Notes under the pieces: model-generated
What the model saw: only the letters and a program-made list of their open reading frames with translations
Told to the model about the DNA's origin: nothing
Databases searched by the model: none
Shown: piece by piece, positions 1 through 11,953 of the stretch
How positions within the stretch are numbered: the stretch's first letter is position 1
How the letters are laid out: every line of letters starts with the position of its first letter
Source: Taiwanofungus camphoratus
Taxonomy: Eukaryota; Basidiomycota; Agaricomycetes; Polyporales; Taiwanofungaceae
Assembly (NCBI GenBank): GCA_003999685.1
Contig: CP021220.1
Span: forward strand, 4,030,001 to 4,094,000
Direction: 5' to 3'
Length of the DNA: 64,000 nt
Made by a program: the position numbers and the translations under genes

Positions 1-1263
1 GCCCCCTTAACCGAGGTCTACCCTGGTAGCACCTATGACATGTCAGCCACCGTTCCAGCCGCTAATATGTCCGACATCGCCATGATGAACCAGTATCTCA
101 AGCACGAAGAGCCTGCGTACGCTGTCTTCGACGATTATTCACACTATGGCTTCGGAGCAGACGCATCCTTGGCTTCCTACGCCACTGTCGCAGGTCACCC
201 TACTATCCCCAATGCTTCGGTAACTCCTAACAGCATGTCAACAGGACCGCCGCCCTCTCTCGCATTCGGTTTCGGCACTCAGGCCCATCCGCAGGGCCAA
301 GTCCAGGATGCGGCTGACATGCCCGCGTACACGCTTACCTCGCTCCCTGATCTGCAATACCCACCTTCCCCCAACCGCATTCCGCGCTATGTGCACCCCG
401 CGCAAGTTTCCCCCGCCGCGGGGTATGCCCAGTTGCAGGACATGGGGGCGGATAACTCGTGCGACCCGCGCTTCACCATGAACAGCCCGCAGGTGGCGTA
501 TGGCAGCGCCAGCCCTGGGACGCACAGCGGGAGCGGAAGCGCAGACTGTTCACCAGAGCTCGCGAAGGCGCTCGTCGAGAGTCCCGTCCAGAGCGCACGG
601 AAGAGACGCTGTGTCAGCTTCACGAGCTCCTCGTCGTCCGACAGCTATCCGCATGGAGATAGTGGCGAGTCTGAGAGGGATGAGTCTGATGGGGCAGACG
701 AGGACTTGGACGATGACGAGGACTATGTCCAGGGGTTCGACTCCCATCCCCGCACGCGAAGACGGGCAGTGTCAATGTCGTCCCACCAGTCACAGACCCC
801 CACGCGGCGCCTCGCTGCCCCGGTTCCAGTGCCCAACCTCACCAAGAAGAGCAGGGGGCGTCGTGTCCCTACAGCTGCTGTCGTCATCTCCCAGGACGGT
901 GTGGAGAAGGTGAGCTTCCCGGTGTCCTGATGGTGGTAGCTTCACGTCTCTGACGGCTGGCGTGCTCCGTCTGCAGAACATGCGGACGTACATGTGCAAG
1001 GTGCCCGGTTGCGGCAAGTGTTTCGCGAGGGGGGAGCATCTCAAGCGGCATGTCAGGAGCATCCACACCAACGAGAAGCGTCAGTGTCGCCTAGCCCTCT
1101 AGTTTGATAACCATGCGGCTCATACATGGCTCTTTCTGCAGCGCACAAATGCCCATTCCCTGGTTGCGGGAAGGACTTTAGCAGGCACGACAACCTCGGC
1201 CAACACATGCGTGTGCACAAGAACCGCTCTGGCCCGAAGAACCGCTCTGTAGGGCCAGCATGA
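1..1263 (+). CDS. C2H2 zinc-finger transcription factor, Msn2/4-like (5' end missing)
   Basis: The reading frame is open from base 1, so the start lies to the left. Exons 1-909, 977-1079 and 1142-1263 join in phase, with GT-AG introns. The long N-terminal part is low-complexity: Ser/Pro-rich, with an acidic stretch around 670-730 that could be an activation or regulatory region. The C-terminus carries two adjacent C2H2 fingers, one per exon: first C-X4-C ... HLKRHVRSIH, then a linker NEKP, then C-X4-C ... FSRHDNLGQHMRVH. This finger pair closely matches the stress-response factors Msn2/Msn4 and relatives, known to bind CCCCT-type elements. The protein ends 12 residues after the second finger. 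Family assignment is secure; the exact target or pathway is inferred. Confidence 0.88.
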
Positions 1264-2547
1264 TGCGCTTGTGCCCTAAAGTCCCTCGTCGGGACAGTGA
1301 CGACCGAGACATGACTTCCTCCTCTTTATTGGCGTTCGGCGTTCGACGCACGGTTTGCCTATCTGTTCGTTTCTGTGTACATGGTTTTTCCTTTACATGA
1401 TCATTATTACCCAGTCGCTTTTTCTTGCTCGGACAATATGGGTCGTTGGTCGGGATCTTGTTCTTTGTTTACCCCTGCTCGCCCGGACTTATACACACTG
1501 TACCTTATATGAGACCAGATTCTCTGTTGCTGTTCACTATCCCCCTCCACATTTATGATTTGCTTTCACTTGCGCTTTCGCACGTTCCCTTTGGAAGCAA
1601 CATGTGCTGTGTGGACATCTCCTGTGCCTATCAGAGGCATAGTGGATGTGGCCCACGCAGCAGCTAGGACGGCGTCCGCTGTGACTCGCTCGGAGCAGGT
1701 GGACGGATCCGTTTCCATTGGACGATTCGCTGCGGCGTTCCCCTGGGCGTATCGCACCCCAAAATCCGGTCGGGAATGCGAGACAATTGGAGCGGAACGA
1801 AGACGGCTAGACCGTGCGAGGCTCTGCAAGCCACAGCCACGGCCTCGGGACGCAGCATCCGCCCGCCGTGCCGGCTCTGTCACGTCGTCGGTCCCCGTGC
1901 CTCGTTTTTCGACGCCGCCCGAGCTTCCTTTTCTGGCGGATGCGCTCACGTGTGCACACTCTGTCAGCTGCCCACCGCTGCTTCGGCCTCTTGCCCGCTT
2001 GCCCTTGTTCGGCTCTCGCTCCGCTGCGCCACATGCTTCCCTGCGACACCACTCCGAGTCTCTCTGTCCGTGCCCGTCTCCTGGATCGGCCGTCTCTCCT
2101 TCATCCGTTCTGCATCACACCCTCCTTCTCTTTTCCTCCTGATATGTATTCACTGCCCCCGTATGTGTTTTTAGTCTTAACACTCTATTCCAGTGTATCG
2201 GTACGCGATAAAGTTCCTGTCTGTTCGCTCAGTCGCACCATACCTTATCTGTTCGCCTTAGTTTCCCCTTACGGTAGCCACCGCTAGTGCCTCGATCGTA
2301 ATCTCTTGTAGTATTACATGGTATAGTGTGGTACAGCGCTCAATGTATGGTATGTTCTGCGGATCTGGGGTGTGTCTCAGCGCAAATTAATTGTCAAGAG
2401 CCCGGCTTACCGGTGGTAGTATGGGGTGACAACAGCGAGAACTTGAACATGCAAGCAGAGAGTCAGATATGAACCAAGCAACGACAGGACCTGCAATGAC
2501 GACAGACAGACAAGAATGGAAAGGAAGCTACAAAGCAGCAAGAAGTC
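1264..2547. other. Intergenic, 1.28 kb
   Basis: 3' flanks of two convergent genes. Open frames on both strands around 1555-2290 are pyrimidine-rich or antisense, carry no recognisable family motif, and do not splice into anything longer. I see no supported gene. Confidence 0.6.
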
Positions 2548-3208
2548 CTATGCGTCGTCCGTCATGATAGCAAAGAATTCCTGCTCATTGATCTCTCCGT
2601 CCTGGTCGAGATCAAACTCGTCTATCATCGCTTGCCTGTGGTTCGCAGAGTTCAGCCAATACACTCAGGAGCAACACACATGGAGAGAACTCACAACTCG
2701 TCGTCCTCCAGACGGTCCCCAATCTCTTTTGCCACTCTTCGCAAATTACGAAGGCTGATCTTGCCGGTGTTGTCGTCATCGAAGAGCTGGAATGCACGGC
2801 GGATTTCTTCCATTGGATCTCGCGCGAGGATGCGCTCGCTCACTGAGGGAGGAATGAAAGTGCGTACACACGCGCCCACAGAAAGCGGATGCAGCGACCA
2901 GACGTCAGATATGAGCGCATTCCGCACAGTAAACGGCAGGCTCAACTGATTTTTGCAAAGTCCTCAAAGTCCATCAGCCCGTGCCCTGTCTTGTCATGGT
3001 CACGGAGGATCTTGAGCACCTCTGCCTTTTTCAGATCAAACCCCAGTGCGCGCATGGCCACCTTGAGCTCGTGATAGTCGACGCATCCGTCTTTGTCTGT
3101 GTCGAACAATTCGAACGCCTCCTTGATCTCCTGCTTCTGTTCGTCCGTGAGTTCGGGCCGCGAGTGTGTGCGGCGCTTAGCTTTTTGAGCAGCAGACGAA
3201 GTGTACAT
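2548..3208 (-). CDS. cdc31: Centrin (Cdc31), EF-hand protein of the spindle pole body
   Basis: Three exons, 3208-2947, 2842-2695 and 2635-2548, give 165 residues. After a short basic N-terminus come four EF hands: [14 protein letters not shown], a second degenerate one with [20 protein letters not shown], and [14 protein letters not shown]. The segment between hands two and three ([18 protein letters not shown]) is diagnostic of centrin rather than calmodulin. Centrin binds Sfi1-type repeats and is needed for spindle pole body duplication; it also takes part in DNA repair and mRNA export complexes. The first intron splits the M of MSERIL. The gene is divergent from the xanthine dioxygenase; two ACGCGT boxes lie about 115 bp upstream of its ATG. 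Confidence 0.96.
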
Positions 3209-3518
3209 TTTGGTATTCAAGAGTTCAAAAATGCAGGAGGTGCAACAGTCGTGTAGATGGATGTGAGCAAGATAGAGGACGCGAATGCAAACGCGGTGGT
3301 GTGCAAGGTTGAGGCGCGGACGCGTCGCCGGACGCGTCCCGCAAGTTTCGGTCTGGCCGGAAAGTCCGGTGACTCCGGTCCGGTCTCCCGAATAATCACG
3401 TGGACCATAAGATATCTTCTTACCCCAGCATTGGCCCTCCGCATTCTTGACTTGAAGTCTTCTCAATCCATTGCTTCGTATTGATAACGACTACCCGCGA
3501 GGAATACTGACTGCCACA
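3209..3518. promoter_or_regulatory. Shared divergent promoter with two MluI cell-cycle boxes
   Basis: These 310 bp separate the start codons of centrin (minus strand) and xanthine dioxygenase copy 1 (plus strand). Two ACGCGT motifs sit at 3320-3325 and 3332-3337 inside the direct repeat GGACGCGTC. ACGCGT is the binding site of MBF (Mbp1/Swi6), which drives G1/S transcription in yeasts. Assignment to centrin rather than the dioxygenase is an inference from function. Confidence 0.5.
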
Positions 3519-5000
3519 ATGGCCATTGAGATTACTCCTCTTCCTTTTCCGCCTTCTGTAGACGCTTCCAAGTTCGCAAACTTCGGCAGAGAAGTCAAAG
3601 GTATCAACCCTGGCGCGCTTACCCCGGAACAGTTTATCGAGATCGAGCAACTCCTTTACAAAGTTCATTTCCTCTCTTATTTTCGTCATGGTTTCTTCCA
3701 TTCTGACGGGAGTAACCCCCTCAGCATAGCGCGCTGCTCTTCCGCGGCGTCGATCTCAGCCCTGAGCAGCAGTATGCACTGACCAAGGTGAGCCCCTCGT
3801 CGTGCGCGCATCGCTCATCGTCACGAAACGTGGCTCGCAGGCCTTCGATCCTGCCTCCGAGAGCTATGGACACGGTAATAACAAGACCGAGAGCACCAAG
3901 AAGTCCATTCTCCACCCCGATCTCAAGACAATCCCCCGGCAGCCCCAGGTGCAGCTCATCGGCAACGGCACGGTGTACAACCACGAAGGACTGGCAGAGG
4001 CGAAGCTCAAGCACCCCTCGCACACAACATTTCATAAGACCCGCGTTTCCCCTGAGGACGAGGAGAAGGGCGTCACGCGCTTCTACCGCTGGCACATCGA
4101 TGCCGCCCTCTACGATCTTTCGCCGCCCAAGGTCACCACCCTGTACGGCATCACCGTCCCAAAGGGGCCCAAGCAGGTCTGTCGTTATGATGACGGTACA
4201 GGTGACGAGCTTGAGGTTCCTCTTGGTACTACGGCGTTCGTGTCCGGGAAGACCATGTTCGATCTGCTTCCTCCGGAACTGAAGAGCTTCGCTGTGAGGA
4301 CGAAAGTCAAATATGCTCCTCATCCCTATGTCTGGATGGCGCCAGCGCATGCTATGCCGACAGGGTTGGGAATTGAGTCCGAAGGGCTGGAGCTTCCCTG
4401 GAGCGAGCTCCCCCCTTGGGAAGAGTTGAAGCTCAAGGTCCTCCCTATCGTGGGTAACTCCTGCATCAGCTGTCTCTTAATTCCCGTCTTATGATATCGC
4501 TCAGCTTTGGAAGAACCCCGTGACCAAGGAGCTCCATTTCCAGGTGCACCCTTGTGGTGCGGCGGAGCTTCTCGTCGACCCTCTTCCTAAGGGTGCAAGG
4601 CGAGAAGGGTCGTTATACCCTGACGGTGCGCGCATCACTGATCTGAAAGAGGTACGAGGTCTCCTCTACAAGATGCAGAGGCCGGCTATCGCACCTCAGG
4701 CAAGTCTTTCTGGCCGTGACATCGTGCGACCGCGAGCTAATACATGCTTACATGTAGCTTGTGTATCCGCACGACTGGTGAGCGCTCTGAAGTCTTCTTG
4801 TTGTATTAGGGCAGTTCGGTTCTGCTAACGACGTGTCTAGGCGTGAGAGAGACCTTGTGCTGTTTCACAACCGGGGGGTCTTGCATTCTGTTGTAGGGGC
4901 TTTCAAGCCGGACCAGGTCCGCGCGTTCCATCAGTGCAACCTAGCCGCCTCTGATGATCCCGTTGGCCCGGACGCGGAGGACGTCAAGAAATGGGCATGA
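3519..5000 (+). CDS. xanA: Fe(II)/2-oxoglutarate xanthine dioxygenase, XanA type, tandem copy 1
   Basis: Six exons (3519-3662, 3725-3787, 3841-4449, 4505-4699, 4758-4777, 4841-5000) give 396 residues, with no signal peptide. It belongs to the TauD/TfdA clan. Metal ligands are seen as H154-x-D156 in RWHIDAAL and H359 in RGVLHSVVGAF; R371, twelve residues later, is the expected 2-oxoglutarate-binding arginine. The fungal enzyme XanA has the same H-x-D...H...R layout and converts xanthine to uric acid without molybdenum cofactor. Intron 4 starts with GC (CAG|GCAAGT) instead of GT. The next gene, at 5860, is a second copy with every intron in the same place. XanA activity is inferred from similarity; another TauD-family substrate cannot be excluded. 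Confidence 0.85.
4700..4757 (+). other. GC-AG intron
   Basis: The donor is GCAAGT after CAG, and the acceptor is ATGTAG. The phase-0 join gives APQ|LVYPHDW. The same intron in the tandem copy (7055-7107) begins GTGAGT. GC-AG introns with an otherwise strong donor are a known minor class spliced by the major spliceosome. Confidence 0.85.
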
Positions 5001-5859
5001 GCTTGATAACACCGTCGGCGTTTTTGAGATAACAAACGGAATTGGTCAACAGGTGAATATATGTCTATGAAGTCATTGAATATAACATAAGCGGACGTGT
5101 ATACCTCAGACCAAATGCTTTGTCTCCAACGCAGTGCTTCCATGTGCTCTTGACTGTCGTTTCGTGAATTGTGTTTCGACGCGCCAGCAAAAGTCACCCC
5201 TTTCAAAATTTAAACATATATTCGAACTGCTAGCGAGCCTCCAAACTTCAGTCTGTCAGCGCTCCGCAATACAGCCGCAATCACCGGGCAGATATCCATG
5301 GCGGTAGACAGCTAACCTCATCGAGCGCTTTACCGTCACTCCGGTCGCAGTCGGTGTCTGCTCGCCAACGGAACTACCCGTTCCACACGCCTGGGAAATA
5401 TCGCTACGTAATTGGACTGCTAGCGCTACGATTGGAGAAGCGCTTGAGCTTGAATGGAAGAAGAGGTCTGTCACTTTGATTTGAACTTGCTCACTTTTTC
5501 AACAAGGCTACGAATTCGCACGAGCAGGACGAGGCATTCGGGCCCTTTGGGCGTATCTCGCGGAGAGTTTCACTTGAAGCTCGCTCGGTCGCTCTTCAAC
5601 GCCGTTGAAAATGATGGTCCGACCCGTGACATCTCGGAATCTCGATGCTTTGATGTACTGCTCCAACCTCAAAATGAATGATAAGCGCCAGTTGCGGCGG
5701 GACTTTCGCTACTTAATCGGTCAAGAAGTGATTAGAAAGCGGTATCACTCGTCAGTATGTGTATATATATACATCGTATCAACTATCATCGGTCTACCTC
5801 AACCAGACGATTCTCATCGTCGTAAGATCGTCAAGGCTGACTGGTGCAGACACGCCGCT
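5001..5859 (+). other. Intergenic spacer between the two xanthine dioxygenase copies
   Basis: 3' flank of copy 1 and promoter region of copy 2. It contains an AT-rich run (TATATATATAC near 5763) about 95 bp before the ATG of copy 2. No third copy, no gene and no obvious repeat is visible. Confidence 0.5.
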
Positions 5860-7346
5860 ATGGCCATCGAAACGGTCCCCTTTACACTGCCACCGTCTGC
5901 AGATGCCTCCAAGTTCAAGAACTTCGGCAGGGAAGTGAAGGGTGTTAACCCCGGCACACTCAGCCCAGAGCAATTTAAGGAGATTGAGCAGCTTTTATAC
6001 AAGGTTTCTTTCTTTGAACATGAGGTATTGTCATGTCTGAGCAGTTCCCCAGCATAGTGCACTACTTTTTCGGGATGTTGATTTCAGTCCCGAGCAGCAA
6101 TATGCTCTGACAAAGGTTATAATCTTATTGAATCCACCTATTGCAATGATCAGAGCTTGCATGGAAAACTGAGATATGGATTACAGGCTTTCGACCCTTC
6201 CTGCGAGAGTTATGGACATGGAAACAAGAAGCTGGAGACCCAGAAGAAGTCTATCCTGCACTCTCATCTCACACACATCCCAAGAGTGCCGCAAGTGCAG
6301 CTCATTGGCCATGGCACTGTACACGATCATGAAGGCATCTCGGAAATGAAGCTGGAGCATCCTCCTCACAGGACGTTTCACAGGACGCATGTATCACAGG
6401 AGGACGAAGAAAGGGGATACACACGCTTCTTACGCTGGCATATCGATGCGGCATTGTATGACCTGTCCACACCCAGGGTAACGACGTTATATGGGATACA
6501 GGTCCCTAAGGGTCCCAAGCAAATATGTCGCTACGACGACGGAACAGGCGATGAACTAGAGGTTCCTCTTGGCACCACTGCTTTCATCTCTGGAAAAACT
6601 ATGTTCGATCTTCTTCCCCCGGAGTTGAAGAGTCTGGCTGTGAGGAGCAGGGTCAAATACGCACCACATCCGTATGTCTGGATGTCGACAGCAGGCGCCA
6701 TGTCAAATGGACTCGGGATTGAGACTGAAGGGAAGGAAATGCCCTACGAGGAGCTTCCTCCTTACGATGAATCGAAGATAAAAGTGCTTCCCGTGGTGGG
6801 CACCTATACAATTGTTCGCTATTCTGCTCTTGTGACAATTGTGCTTGTCGGTTCCTCAGCTTTGGAAGAATCCAGTGACAAGGGATCTTCACTTCGAGGT
6901 TCATCCTTGTGCGATGGCAGAACTCTTTATTGACCCTCTGCCTGAGGGTGCAAAATCAGATGGGGCTCTATATCCCGATGGAGCACATCTTATAAATCTG
7001 AAGGAAATACGAGATCTATTCTACACAATGCAAAGGCCCGCCATCACACCCAGCGTGAGTAGCCGTGACTAACCTTCGATTAAGGGCTGACACAGTCTTA
7101 ATCTTAGCTTGTGTATCCTCATGACTGGTAAGAACTTCATACTATCTTGAATCGATGATGGCGGTTTCCTCAAAAGCGCCATGTAGGCGTGAGAAGGATC
7201 TCATCCTGTTCCATAACCGGGGCGTAATGCACTCAGTCGTGGGTGCATTTCGGCCTGGCCAAGTACGCATCTTCCACCAATGTAACCTTGCTGCTTCGGA
7301 CGAGCCCGTTGGTCCAGATGCAGACGATATCAAGAAATGGGTTTAA
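5860..7346 (+). CDS. xanA: Fe(II)/2-oxoglutarate xanthine dioxygenase, XanA type, tandem copy 2
   Basis: Six exons (5860-6003, 6053-6115, 6187-6795, 6860-7054, 7108-7127, 7187-7346) give 396 residues. Exon lengths are identical to copy 1: 144, 63, 609, 195, 20 and 160 bp. The H-x-D pair (RWHIDAAL), the distal His in RGVMHSVVGAF and the R twelve residues later are kept, so the product should be active. Substitutions are spread along the protein and many codons differ at third positions, while introns differ in length and sequence. The duplication is therefore not recent. Copy 2 uses GTGAGT where copy 1 uses a GC donor. Having two copies suggests dosage or different expression; the sequence alone does not show which. 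Confidence 0.85.
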
Positions 7347-7723
7347 TTATAACATACCGGTATGTACGAGAAATGTATAAGAAAATCACAAGATGTAGTT
7401 CCGGATAGCAATTATGTATTTTTTCTCTCAATCGTGTCTCAGCCCGCTCTTCCCACTGCACAAGGAATCAACGCTCAACTGCATGAGCTAGAACTTGAAA
7501 GTGTAAACTGATATTACAACAAAATGTGTAATTGTCAGACTCGATGTCAATTAACCTTAACCTTAAGTTCGGTCTGTACTTGAACCGTGGCTGGCCGCGA
7601 GGAGTCTATTGCTGACTTTTCTCTGGCTTGTTCTCCCGTTTCCGAAACCTTAGCTCTTGTCGGTCTCGAGAACATTTGAGCTAGAATAACAGCAGGTACT
7701 TCCCTGAATATCCACCTCCTTCC

Positions 7724-9535
7724 ATGGCAGAGATCTCTTCGCACGATCGTCCACCTGTGCACAACGTCCGAAAGAGGAGGAAGACCAAGAGGAAGCATGA
7801 TAATGACATTGACACAACTGTAGGCTTGTGCCCGTGGATTGCTTCTCTAGGAATGACCGCATACGAGAGCAAGGAACAGAGGCAAGTTGCTCCCCTCGCT
7901 TGCGAGTTTTTCACGCTACATTGAATGCGTTAGACTACATGATGAGATAGTCGCATATGTCACGTATATTTGCCCTACCATGCAGGAACGTTGCGCTCGC
8001 GAACTAGTCATCGCGAGTGTGGGGGAATTGGTCAGGAGGCGATTTCCCAATGCAACGATGGCTACATTCGGAAGTGTCTCTCAGGATTTGTGCCTTCCCG
8101 ATGGGTTGGTTGACCTGGCGAAGATACACTCGTGTTCAACTGACATTCTTGTCTGGCAGTGATATAGATCTAGTCATTGTCATGCCCTATGAACTTGACC
8201 ATGAAGCCAAAAAGAGATCGCTCTTCCAATTATCGGCTGTTTTAAAGAGTTCACTCATGACACGAAGTGTTCAAGTTGTGCATCGAGCAAGAGTTCCGGT
8301 AATCTCGTTTGAGACCATCCCTGAACTCGGTACGTCGCCGTGTTGCGTGCAAACACTCTATTATGTTCCGTACTTGATGAACTGTTAGGATCTTTCAAGA
8401 TTGACATTAGCATTAATTCCATGGACGGCGTGAAAGCGGTACCTATAATCGTGGACTATCTCAATAAGATGCCTGCCCTTCGATACCTCGTTCTAGTCAT
8501 CAAAAGCTATCTCTCGCGGCTTCGGCTTAATTCAGCATCAAACGGAGGGCTCAGCAGTTATTCGCTCATATGTCTCGTCATAAGTTTCCTACAGGTCAGG
8601 CGATTGACCACTTTGCACTTCATGTTTCACTATGACACTTAAGCATTATATAGCAGAATCCGAAGAACATGCCCAGTGACCGCGTTCTCAAAGCAGTAGA
8701 ACACGAATCGCTGGGTAACTTGTTGATGGACTTCTTCGACTACTATGGAAATGACTTTCCATACGAAAGTAGCTATATCTCCGTCACTCAGGGTGAACTC
8801 CTCCCAAAAGAATCGAAAGGGTGGACGAACACCGCGCACCTTGATCATCTAGCCATTGAATGTCTCGTGAATCCTGGTATGTCTTTAGTGTTCTTTCATG
8901 TGTAGCCTCATGAATCGCCCAAAAATGTCCCAGACCATGATGTGGGGCGGCCAACAGGCAGGATTGCGCAGGTGCGTACGGCGTTCCGACAAGCACATCT
9001 TGCGCTACGGAACTATCCGTTTACGCTCGCACATGGAAATGCTCTTGGAACCATCCTCGGCATCTCGCCCGAAGTACGCCTATTCTCATCTCCTTCCAGC
9101 AGTATCGAGTTTTCTCTGCTTGTAGATGGCTCATGGCCTGTGGTGCTGCAGATGTTGAGCCATCGAGATCATATTCAGGAGATCGTTAACTCTGGAAGCC
9201 TAGCACAAGCGCTGAGGCGCATCGTACTACCGCAGCCTTGGTCAGGTCCGCGGCATGTGCATCCCAATACACGTCGGCCCCGTGCGCCGTATCCTCAAGT
9301 CTCTCCAATATACAATGGCGGTTGCAGCGCGCCTTCCTACGACTCAGCCTATGCAAGCCATAGACATGACCCCTCTCCCGTTTTGAACAGGTCGTACGGC
9401 TACGACAATAGCGGACTCTATTACGGGGAACCGGCGCCCGATTACAGCACATCTCAAGGTCATAGTGCTGATTACAAAGACCCGCCACCTCTGGACTACT
9501 ACCAGGAACGTCGACCAAAGCGACGCCATGCGTAG
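7724..9535 (+). CDS. Non-canonical poly(A) polymerase, Trf4/PAPD5 type
   Basis: Six exons (7724-7885, 7986-8104, 8160-8329, 8389-8594, 8657-8876, 8934-9535) give 492 residues. An in-frame stop precedes the ATG. The N-terminus is basic (RKRRKTKRKH), suggesting nuclear targeting. The nucleotidyltransferase core shows FGS at 82-84 and the catalytic D95-x-D97 (PDGDIDLVI). The central domain and PAP-associated region follow (LRYLVLVIKSYL, GGLSSYSLICLVISFLQ, VGRPTGRIAQVRTAF). The tail is rich in Tyr/Pro/Arg and ends in KRRHA. Trf4-family enzymes add short oligo(A) tails to aberrant nuclear RNAs in the TRAMP complex, for exosome decay. Orthology with Trf4 rather than a Cid-type uridylyltransferase is inferred from the nuclear-type N-terminus and domain order. 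Confidence 0.85.
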
Positions 9536-9824
9536 ACTGGAAGCGTCTGCGTCTATGCTTGATACGTCCAACACGATGATCACACCTTGGACATTCGTTT
9601 ATGCTTACCTGTTGTTGCCTCATTACGGTGTACTTGTCTTCTTCAGATCAAGTTGCGCATATACATCGATCTCACGGAATTACTGGTAGAGAGTTAATGC
9701 GAGCCAAGTTATGAGTCCTGCATCGCTGTTGTGCCCCTGTTCCGTAGTATCAGTGTACAGACGTAAGACTCATATTATTTCGTGAAAAATGTAATCGTAA
9801 GCTGTTTGCCGCTATATGTTCTCA

Positions 9825-11953
9825 TCAAGCACCCAATGTCAACGAGATGTTTCTAATGGATCCTGTGAAACCTTGGACACCGATTTGTTGTGCAGGCGCC
9901 GCAAACGACATGTTGGCTAATTGCATGTACCCGCCCCATATACTCAAATGCGTGTACCAGTAGTGCGCATTCTCTTCGTCACCATTGATGATGGCGTACG
10001 TATAGTTCTTGGTCGCATGAATGGCCACGGTTGTGTATGTATCCGTAGGCAACACTTCACCGAGGGGATACAGCTGGCCTGTAGCCTCGAAGGTCAGATT
10101 CGCTACGTACAGCGTCGAGTCTTCTCCCGAGAACAGAACACCGGTATCAGGAGTCTGGGCATCGGGCATGACGCTGAACGTGAGGGTGTACGGCGGTCCG
10201 ACAGATGCGACAGGGGTGGTGAAGCCATTGACTGTCTCCGGATAGTCATACACAACATTGCCGTATTCCGGCTTGACGACACGATTCAGGTTTTGACCAG
10301 GAGCTGCGGAGTTCAATAGAGGATACGCAGCTTCGAATTGGGCAAGCGTGAGCTCCGTGGAGCGCATACCAGAACCAGCCCATGTCTTCTCACCAAAGAC
10401 CGCAAGACTTTGCGCAAGCTGATAGTAGTCTTCAAGGTCTGTTGTTGCGTTATTCCCCCAATCCTGCCAGAGCGCCATGATCGAGCCTCGCAGCAGCGGA
10501 TTATCGGGTGTTGTGTTGTTGGTGGGGTCGTTGGGCGAGAAGATATTTGGCGCCCAACCGGCGCCGCCAGGTGCTCCGCCAAACATGAGATCGAGTCTGA
10601 GAGAGTAAGGGTATTCTCCACCGTCAGCATACTTCCCATCGAGGTAAAGGAAGTATTGCTCCGAGTTGATGACGTGATATCCCTCAGCCAGAAGCTGCAC
10701 AGCAATGTCCCCTCCGGGGAGGTACCAATGCTGGATGGTGACGTTCTTGGAGATAGACTCCGTATCACTGGGCTCATATGTGCCCCATATCCGCATCGAT
10801 TTTCCGGACTGGGCGTAGATATAGTCCGTCATTTGGTTTACGAATGATATGTATTCGTTACCAAGGCTTGAATCATATTCGTCCGCTCCGATGGAGACCT
10901 CGGGCGAAGTGAACCACGGCAAGAACTCGTGCCAGATAGACTGGATAGTAGGGATCGTCTCCGGGTAGGATAAATTCAGAAGGTCGGGCTGACCGCTCAG
11001 TCTCAACTCAGGCTTCCACTGTGTAATAACCAAGGAATGCCCAGGGGTGTCAACCTCGGGGATAATGGTTATTCCATGATTTGTGCAGGTCTGCTGCATA
11101 GCAAGGAATTCGCTCTGCGACCAAGTCTCGTTTGGTCTCTGGATGAGGCCATTGAGAGGAGAGTCAGGAGGAGGCCGAAAGCGGAATGCAGCATAGAGTT
11201 CTTTCCAATCCTCGCCGTATAGATAGTCGGGATTATCCACAAAGTCGGAGGCATGCAAATGGAACTCGTTTATTTTGAAGAAGGACGCATATATGCACAA
11301 TTCGGCTGAGGAACGTTCGCAAAATGAGATAACAATCTTTCCTGCTCATCTGCATGACGAGAAGGCTCACTAAGAAACTCCGTGTCGAACCAGTGTCTAC
11401 CAGCATCGAGCATGAACCCTCTCACCGCCCAGCCCGGCGAGTCCGATCCTGTCCCACCAGAAAGCGTGACGGTGTTCTTGCCCGTAGCGATTGTCAGAGC
11501 GACTTGTTGCAGCAGTGTCACAGCACCCCACCATGCGCCAATTGGCGCAGCGGCCTCGATTGCGTAAGTGTACTCGGAGATGTTGAAGTTGTAGCCTTCA
11601 TTGGTAGGCTGGCCGTTGTATAGAGAGTAGCTCAAGGTTGGATCGATAACGATGTAGATGACCGGTGCGCCAATTGTCCCAGCCCCAGACGAGAGGACTT
11701 CCACTGGAGCGATATCGTTATAACCAGCTACGCTCATCAAGTCTGTGCGAAAGGTTTCCGCAAAGGTTAACGCAGAGGGGGAACCCTCCAGGCCATACTT
11801 GCTGTTTACAATGATCCTGACGGAAGGAAGGAGCTCGAACGTCCCCTGTGCAGGTGAGAACGATGCAACAGAGGGGATCTGCGGCTGAAGACAAGCAACA
11901 ATCTGGAGAATCGATAGCAACACAAGTCCAAGGGCTATCGCGAACATCGCCAT
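9825..11953 (-). CDS. Secreted glycoside hydrolase family 20 (beta-N-acetylhexosaminidase-like)
   Basis: Two exons, 11953-11371 and 11305-9825, give 687 residues. The start was placed at the first ATG, because it begins a clear signal peptide (MAMFAIALGLVLLSILQIVA); upstream codons in frame offer only GTG. Residues 30-170 form the GH20 N-terminal domain. RGFMLDAGRHWF opens the catalytic barrel, followed by FFKINEFHLHASD and IIPEVDTPGHS. The acid/base pair is D336-E337 in SIGADEY, less canonical than the usual HxGGDE. About 150 C-terminal residues look like a LamG/concanavalin-like domain (VLFSGEDSTLYVANLTFE). Many N-x-S/T sequons fit secretion. The likely role is release of GlcNAc from chitin fragments or glycans; the altered motif makes exact specificity uncertain. 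Confidence 0.85.

Noticed and set aside
1555-2290. Overlapping open frames on both strands after the zinc-finger gene
   Set aside because: Low-complexity pyrimidine-rich or antisense sequence with no motif and no splice partner; treated as 3' flank.
3721-4350. 209-codon antisense frame inside xanthine dioxygenase copy 1
   Set aside because: Shadow of a real exon with strong codon bias; the sense frame has clear catalytic motifs.
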